This document shows, in pieces, positions 59,546-64,000 of a stretch of 64,000 bases of DNA (position 1 is the first letter of the stretch; every line of letters starts with the position of its first letter). The DNA is taken from positions 682,001 through 746,000 of the forward strand of contig JAZKUF010000001.1 in the NCBI GenBank assembly GCA_036625225.1. The letters run 5' to 3'. The notes beneath the pieces are model-generated. The model did no database searches and had not been told where the DNA came from. It saw nothing but the letters and a program-made list of their open reading frames with translations. This DNA is from Accumulibacter jenkinsii. GTDB lineage: Bacteria; Pseudomonadota; Gammaproteobacteria; Burkholderiales; Rhodocyclaceae. A program made the position numbers and the translations under genes.

Positions 59546-60192
59546 TGGTCAATTTTCTCAAGGGATTCCTGCTCGAGTACGCGCTCTCGCTGCCGCCGCT
59601 GGTGCTCTCGTTCGAGTTCAACCCGCAGCAGGTCACGCGCAACCGTTCGCTGACCATCACCCTCGGCAGCACGCCGGCGACGCGGGGCGGCTTCGACTTC
59701 TTCCTGCCCACCGAGACGCCGCGCGTTTCCCAGGGGGTCGCGCTTGAACCGGAAAGCTTCGACGTCGAGATCCTGCTCGACGCCACCGACCGCATGAATG
59801 ACGGCGACCCGATCGCCCGCTCGCTCGGCATCGAACCCGAACTCGCCACCCTGCGCAGCATGGTCGAACCCAAGACGCAGGGTCCGGGCGGCGTGCAGAT
59901 GCTGGCTAGCCTCGGCATGGGCGGCAACCGCGCTTTCCAGCGCAATGAATCGGCGTCGGTGCTGCTTTTCGTCTGGGGCACCCATGTCCTGCCTGTCTTC
60001 CTGAAGACTGTCGATGTGAGCGAGAGCGCCCACCTGCCGAGCCTCATCCCCTACCGGGCGACGGTCAAGCTCACCCTGCAGGTGATCGAAGGCAACAACC
60101 CCTTCTATCTGATGGAAAAGGTTCGCCAGACGGCTTTCGCCGCCCTGCACACCGGCCAGACCGCGGCGGCCGCGATCGGCGGGCTGCTCTGA
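59545..60192 (+). CDS. eCIS inner-tube adaptor (CIS tube protein, Pvc7/Afp7 N-domain type)
   Basis: This 215-residue protein has LVLSFEFNPQQVTRNRSLTI and EPESFDVEILLDATDRMNDG, followed by SVLLFVWGTHVLPVFLKTVD, hallmarks of the contractile injection tube-initiator domain that links spike hub to tube. In PVC and Afp this domain is fused to a C-terminal LysM; here it ends near residue 215 and a separate small gene with a LysM-like sequence follows immediately. GGAGGAG precedes the ATG, and the neighbouring genes overlap it by one base. Confidence 0.85.
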   Translation: MVNFLKGFLLEYALSLPPLVLSFEFNPQQVTRNRSLTITLGSTPATRGGFDFFLPTETPRVSQGVALEPESFDVEILLDATDRMNDGDPIARSLGIEPELATLRSMVEPKTQGPGGVQMLASLGMGGNRAFQRNESASVLLFVWGTHVLPVFLKTVDVSESAHLPSLIPYRATVKLTLQVIEGNNPFYLMEKVRQTAFAALHTGQTAAAAIGGLL

Positions 60193-60545
60193 TGTTGACC
60201 AAGCGTTCACGCTATCTCGCGACGCGCCGTTTCGCGCCCGGCGAGGACGGCAGCCTGCCCTTCAGGGGCCTGCGCGCGCGCCTCATCGGCCCGGCGACGC
60301 CGGTGCTCGAGCATCTCCTGCAACCGGGCCAGCGCCTCGACGCGCTCGCTCAGAATTACTTCAATGATCCCTACCTCTGGCACCGCATCGTCGATGCCAA
60401 CCCGGACCTCCTCTGCGCCGCCCAGCTCGAAATCGTCGGTCTGCCGGCGTTACCGCGCGCCGCCGACGATCCCCCCCCGGCCGGCGGCGAGGCGTCCGAC
60501 TACGGCGAGGTGCTGCTGATCCCGCGCGTCCGGGAGGCCGGCTGA
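60192..60545 (+). CDS. LysM-like/tail protein X-like small protein
   Basis: This 117-residue protein contains LQPGQRLDALAQNYFNDPYL and WHRIVDANPDLLCAAQLEI, a LysM or phage tail X-type pattern that holds the hub. It corresponds to the C-terminal LysM of Pvc7/Afp7 but is encoded separately here. It overlaps both the tube-adaptor stop and the hub start by one base. The N-terminal 45 residues and the C-terminal Pro-rich stretch are unassigned. Confidence 0.8.
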   Translation: MLTKRSRYLATRRFAPGEDGSLPFRGLRARLIGPATPVLEHLLQPGQRLDALAQNYFNDPYLWHRIVDANPDLLCAAQLEIVGLPALPRAADDPPPAGGEASDYGEVLLIPRVREAG

Positions 60546-61756
60546 TGATCACCGACCTGCTGAGCGGTTTTTCGCGCGAGCCGGCCGAGTGCATCGTGAC
60601 GATCAACGACACGCCGATCGAGAGGCTCTACCCGCTGCTCGCCGAGATCACTGTCGAGACCGGCCGCAACGCCCCCGACAGCGCCACGATCACTTTCGAA
60701 AGCCGGCGTGACGAACGCGGCGAATGGCTGGTGCAGGACGCCACCGGCGCTTTCGACGACACGCCGCTGATGCGCGAGTGGAACCGCATCCGTATCGTCG
60801 CCGCTTTCGGCAGCCGTGAGGAAGAGGTGCTGCGCGGCTTCATCCGCCAGATTCGTGCCGAGTATCCCGAAGACGCCGGGGCCGCCAGACTGGTCGTCGA
60901 ATGCCAGGACGAATCATTGCAGCTCGACCGCGAACACCGTCGGACTTCGTGGGGTAGCGAGGATCTGCCGACCACCGATCAACAGATCGTCGATGAGACG
61001 CTGGCGCGCTACACCGGGCTCGGCGCCGACCCGATGAACGCCGCCGGCCAGACCCGAATCGTCGGCCTCAACCAGGACGGTACCGACATCACGCTGTTGC
61101 AGGCGCGCGCCGAAGAGAACGGCTACGAACTCTATTTTCGCCGCGGCGTGGTGTACTTCGGCCCGCCGCGCGCCGGCCTGCCGCAGCCGCAGCCGACGCT
61201 CTCGGTCTATGCCGGCCAGAGCGGCAACTGCATCTCGATCACCGTCACCGCCGACGCCCACCAGCCCGACGCGGTCGCCTTCGATCTGCCGGCCGAAACC
61301 GGCGAAGGGTCGAGCGAAGTGATCGTCGAGCCCGATCTGCCACTGCTCGGTACTGAACGTGCCGGTAACCCGGAAGCGGGCTTGCCGGCCTTCGTCTGGC
61401 GCATGAGCGGCGACGCCGGCAGCAGCCAGCCGGTGCTGCGCGCCAAGGCGCTGCAGAAAGCCAACGACGCCGATCTGCACAAGATCCAGGCCGAAGGCGA
61501 AGTCGACGGCACGCTCTATGGTCACGTCCTGCTCCCCGGCCTGCCGGTCGGTGTGGACGGCGTCGGCAGCCGGCTCTCCGGCCTGTATTACGTCGATGGC
61601 GTCACTCACACCTTCAACACCACCGGTTATCGCCAGCGCTTTCGCCTGCTGCGCAACGCCTGGGGCGACAACCTCGACAGTCTGCCGGGCGCCGGGCCGC
61701 TGGCGGCGGTGATGGGCAGCGTCGGCCTTTCCTTCGGCGGCGGACCAGGGTCATGA
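60545..61756 (+). CDS. eCIS baseplate hub protein (gpD/late-control-D-like)
   Basis: This 403-residue protein matches the gp27/gpD-like hub: SATITFESRRDERGEWLVQD at the start, QEESVHL-like VVECQDESLQLDREHRRTSW, QQIVDETLARYTGLGADPMN, LLQARAEENGYELYFRRGVV and YYVDGVTHTFNTTGYRQRFRL near the end. It would form the trimeric hub above the spike. In PVC the hub and spike are fused as Pvc8; here the spike is a separate, overlapping gene. It ends with a Gly-rich tail. Confidence 0.88.
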   Translation: MITDLLSGFSREPAECIVTINDTPIERLYPLLAEITVETGRNAPDSATITFESRRDERGEWLVQDATGAFDDTPLMREWNRIRIVAAFGSREEEVLRGFIRQIRAEYPEDAGAARLVVECQDESLQLDREHRRTSWGSEDLPTTDQQIVDETLARYTGLGADPMNAAGQTRIVGLNQDGTDITLLQARAEENGYELYFRRGVVYFGPPRAGLPQPQPTLSVYAGQSGNCISITVTADAHQPDAVAFDLPAETGEGSSEVIVEPDLPLLGTERAGNPEAGLPAFVWRMSGDAGSSQPVLRAKALQKANDADLHKIQAEGEVDGTLYGHVLLPGLPVGVDGVGSRLSGLYYVDGVTHTFNTTGYRQRFRLLRNAWGDNLDSLPGAGPLAAVMGSVGLSFGGGPGS

Positions 61757-62571
61757 GCGACAGCGAACGGGCCCTCGCGCAAACCCTGCGCAGCCAGCGC
61801 AAGTACGGCAAGTACCGCGCTTTCGTGGTGGACAACGCCGACCCCGAGCTGCGTGGCCGGATCAGGGTGCAGGTGCCGGCGCTGCTCGGCGATCAGGCGA
61901 CCGACTGGGCGCTGCCCTGCGTTCCCTGCGGAGGACTCGCCGACCAGGGCTGGTTCAGCGTGCCGGAGACCGGCGCCCAGGTGTGGGTCGAATTCGAGGG
62001 CGGCGACCTCTCGTTCCCGATCTGGAGCGGCACCTTCTGGCAGGCCGCCGGCGACCCGCCGGCCGAAGTCACCGCGCAGCCCCAGTCGCACGTCTTCAAG
62101 ACCGCCGGCGGCCACTACCTCTCGTTCGAAGACAGCGCGGATGCCGAACAGGTGCACCTGCAGCACGCCGGCGGCGCCAGCCTCGACATCGACGCCGAGG
62201 GGACGGTCGCGCTCTCCGATCAGAACGGCGCCCACCTGACGCTCGACGCTGCCGCCGGCGAAGTGCTGCTCGAAGACGCCAACGGCAACCGTTTGCTGAT
62301 GACCGCAAGCGGCATCACGGTCGAGGACGCGAGCGGCAACAAAATCGAGATGGCCGCTGCGGGAATCACTGTCAAGGCGATGAAGATCGTCGTCGACGGC
62401 CAGCAGGTGCTGCTCGGCGGTGAAGGTGGCGAACCGGTGATCAAGGGCCAGAGCTTCCTGACCCTGTTCGCCACCCATGTACACACCTGCACCGCACCGG
62501 GCAGCCCGAGTTCGCCCCCGATTCCGCAGGGCGAGATGTCCAGCCTCTCGTTCAAGGTGAAAGCCGCATGA
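61753..62571 (+). CDS. eCIS spike protein (gp5/VgrG beta-helix, baseplate V-like)
   Basis: This 272-residue protein starts with an OB-fold (about 18-110: YRAFVVDNADPELRGRIRVQ, VPALLGDQATDWALPCVPCG, and VWVEFEGGDLSFPIWSGTFW). Repeats follow that fit a triple-stranded beta-helix needle (about 150-235: GTVALSDQNGAHLTLDAAAG, EVLLEDANGNRLLMTASG, ITVEDASGNKIEMAAAG). It forms the puncturing tip. Its ATG overlaps the hub stop by four bases and its stop overlaps gp25. Confidence 0.92.
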   Translation: MSDSERALAQTLRSQRKYGKYRAFVVDNADPELRGRIRVQVPALLGDQATDWALPCVPCGGLADQGWFSVPETGAQVWVEFEGGDLSFPIWSGTFWQAAGDPPAEVTAQPQSHVFKTAGGHYLSFEDSADAEQVHLQHAGGASLDIDAEGTVALSDQNGAHLTLDAAAGEVLLEDANGNRLLMTASGITVEDASGNKIEMAAAGITVKAMKIVVDGQQVLLGGEGGEPVIKGQSFLTLFATHVHTCTAPGSPSSPPIPQGEMSSLSFKVKAA

Positions 62572-62984
62572 GCCGCAGACTTGCCGACCCGCCCTACCTC
62601 GCGTTTCCATTGCGCATCGACCGCCCGGCCGATGCGCCGGCCGGCGATCTGCGCCATTGGCCGCGGCGTGCGAGTCGCGCCCAGCATATCCGCGGCCAGA
62701 TCGAAGAAATCCTGTTCACCCTGCCCGGCGAACGTGTGTTCCGGCCGGAGTTCGGCGCCGGTCTGCGGGCGCTGCTCTTCGAACCCAACGCCTCGCCGCT
62801 CTGGCAGGTCACCCAGCGGCGACTGGCGGCAGCGCTCGGCGACGCGCTGACCGGCGAAGTCGATCCGCGCTCGCTGACCATTGAGGTCAGCGGCACCGAA
62901 GCCGAGCTGGTGATCCGCATCGCCTATACCCTGGCCGCCATCGGCCAGCGCGAAGAACTGGTGCTCAGCGGAGGAAGCCACTGA
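62568..62984 (+). CDS. eCIS baseplate wedge protein, gp25-like
   Basis: This 138-residue protein has IRGQIEEILFTLPGERVFRPEFGAGLRALLFEPN, the gp25/GPW family EPR-like motif region (here FRPEFGAGL). Wedge proteins start sheath assembly at the baseplate. The order spike-gp25-gp6 matches Pvc8-9-11. It overlaps the spike stop by four bases and the next start by one base. Confidence 0.93.
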   Translation: MSRRLADPPYLAFPLRIDRPADAPAGDLRHWPRRASRAQHIRGQIEEILFTLPGERVFRPEFGAGLRALLFEPNASPLWQVTQRRLAAALGDALTGEVDPRSLTIEVSGTEAELVIRIAYTLAAIGQREELVLSGGSH

Positions 62985-64000
62985 TGGCGCTCGATCCCGC
63001 GGTTCAACTCGAGTACACCGCCGGCTGCCCGGACTGCGCCCGCCGCAGGGTCGAACTGCCGCCGGTGCTGCCGGCGGTCGGCGACGATTTCGACTGGGAT
63101 CTGCGCGACTACGACGGTTTCCGGCTGTTCATGCTCGAAGCCCTGGCCGCGCGTTTCCCGGAGCGCCGCCGGTGGACCCCGGCCGACGTCGAGGTGGCGC
63201 TGATCGAGGTGCTCGCCGCCCAGCTCGACAAGCTCTCCGACATGCAGGACCGCGTCGCCGCCGAATTCAGCCTCGAAAGTGCACGCCGGCCCGAGACGGT
63301 GCGTCGACTGCTGTCGCTGATCGGCTACGATGCCCTGCGCCTCGCCCAGGATCTCGGCGAAGCGCCCTTCGACCGCCCGCCGGCTGCCGGCGACAGCCGC
63401 AGCGCCAGCGAACGTCTCGAACAGTACTGGCTCGATCATCCGGAAAGAATGGATCTGGCGCGCCTCGCCGGGCCGCGCGCAATCCGCAACCAGCAGCGCA
63501 TGGTGACCCTCGGGGACTTTGCGCTGCGGCTGGCAGAACACCCATTGATCGAGCGTGCGCACGCCTGGGAAGCCTGGGGTGGCTCCTGGCAGGTGATCCA
63601 CGTGGCGGTGATTCCGGCGCTGCGCCGCGACCTCGACGCGACCGGCCCCTGGCCGCAGGCGCTCGCCGAGGCGACCATCCGCTTCCACGCCGAGCGAGCG
63701 CTGCCGCTACCGGCGCTGCTCGCCGGCCCCAGCCTGCGCGCCATCCTGCTGCCCTACCTCGAGGCCTACCGGATGACCGGACAGGCAGTCGACCTCGCAC
63801 GCGCGGTCGAGGTCGGGGTGGTGATCGCGCTCTCGATCCAGGTCGCCGGCAACCATTATCAGAGCGAGGTGCGGGACGCCGCGGCGCAGACGCTGGGGAC
63901 CGGCCCCGGCGGCTTCTTCGCGCCGGGCCGGCTGCGCTTCGGTGAAGACCTGTGGGCGAGCGACCTCGTGCAGACGCTGATCGCGCTCGACGGCGTCAGC
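62984..64000 (+). CDS. eCIS baseplate J/gp6-like protein, N-terminal part (Pvc11-like)
   Basis: The frame is open from the ATG at 62984 to the end of the window (339 codons), so the C-terminus is missing. YDGFRLFMLEALAARFPERR, TPADVEVALIEVLAAQLDKL and SDMQDRVAAEFSLESARRPE (about 45-110) are the baseplate J-like start; RPETVRRLLSLIGYD follows. A CPDC motif (residues 15-18) lies near the N-terminus. It is translationally coupled to gp25 (TGATG). Remaining baseplate, fibre and effector genes should lie to the right of the window. Confidence 0.88.
   Translation, partial: MALDPAVQLEYTAGCPDCARRRVELPPVLPAVGDDFDWDLRDYDGFRLFMLEALAARFPERRRWTPADVEVALIEVLAAQLDKLSDMQDRVAAEFSLESARRPETVRRLLSLIGYDALRLAQDLGEAPFDRPPAAGDSRSASERLEQYWLDHPERMDLARLAGPRAIRNQQRMVTLGDFALRLAEHPLIERAHAWEAWGGSWQVIHVAVIPALRRDLDATGPWPQALAEATIRFHAERALPLPALLAGPSLRAILLPYLEAYRMTGQAVDLARAVEVGVVIALSIQVAGNHYQSEVRDAAAQTLGTGPGGFFAPGRLRFGEDLWASDLVQTLIALDGVS

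Noticed and set aside
57844..60210. 788-codon minus-strand open frame opposite the eCIS ATPase and tube-adaptor genes
   Set aside because: The plus strand has clear AAA+ and contractile-system motifs with overlapping starts; the minus frame is a GC-driven shadow.
50713..64000. Prophage or type VI secretion interpretation of the contractile genes
   Set aside because: There are no capsid, portal, terminase, integrase or TssJLM genes in view, and a Pvc15-like ATPase plus DUF4255 protein point to an eCIS.

Overview
The window is a GC-rich (mid-60s % by eye), densely coded chromosomal segment. Gene content suggests a betaproteobacterium, most likely in or near the Rhodocyclales (Accumulibacter/Dechloromonas-like). 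The evidence is a SoxYZ/flavocytochrome c module, several SsuA/TauA sulfonate systems, the membrane 'site-specific recombinase' Gcr family, DUF2934 and an exosortase-A-associated ligase. No rRNA, tRNA or CRISPR was seen, and the taxonomic call is inference.

Region 1 (1-1840): the end of a polar amino-acid ABC operon (two permeases, one ATPase), followed by a 42-bp tandem repeat. Region 2 (2.3-32.3 kb) is almost entirely about sulfur. It holds a TauD-like dioxygenase with an SsuA-like binding protein; a second orphan SsuA-like protein; and metY-metX-cbs-cgl, which makes homocysteine and converts it to cysteine. On the minus strand follow cysD and cysN and a Family 2A encapsulin locus: rhodanese, serine acetyltransferase EpsC, small XRE regulator, encapsulin shell, and a cysteine desulfurase carrying a ~200-residue disordered N-terminal cargo extension. 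Next come a complete sulfonate/taurine-type ABC operon ending in a thioredoxin-SCO fusion and a two-subunit CoA-transferase, a second complete sulfonate ABC operon, and a DUF302-soxY-soxZ-cytochrome c-sulfide dehydrogenase flavoprotein-hydrolase operon. Together these take up sulfonates and sulfate, release and oxidise reduced sulfur, make O-acetylserine and cysteine, and probably store sulfur taken from cysteine inside a protein shell. A short TATAAGC/GCTTATA motif recurs upstream of several of these units.

Region 3 (32.3-49.9 kb) is mixed housekeeping. It has a small helix-hairpin-helix-like protein, a dead Na+/Ca2+ exchanger gene, a methyltransferase-glycosyltransferase-acyl-CoA ligase group, a YgiQ radical SAM protein, a GntR regulator with a palindromic operator, a LivK-type binding protein and bifunctional PutA. 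It ends with phosphatidylserine decarboxylase, YaaA, a Gcr-family membrane protein and a DUF2934 protein.

Region 4 (49.9-64.0 kb) is a contractile injection system (eCIS, phage-tail-like) running off the right edge: one sheath, one tube, a zinc-ribbon baseplate chaperone, a Pro/Ser-rich protein, DUF4255 cap protein, AAA+ ATPase, inner tube/hub protein, separate LysM-like protein, gpD-like hub, gp5-like spike, gp25 and a gp6/baseplate-J protein cut by the window end. An IS1634-type element has inserted in the middle of the operon.
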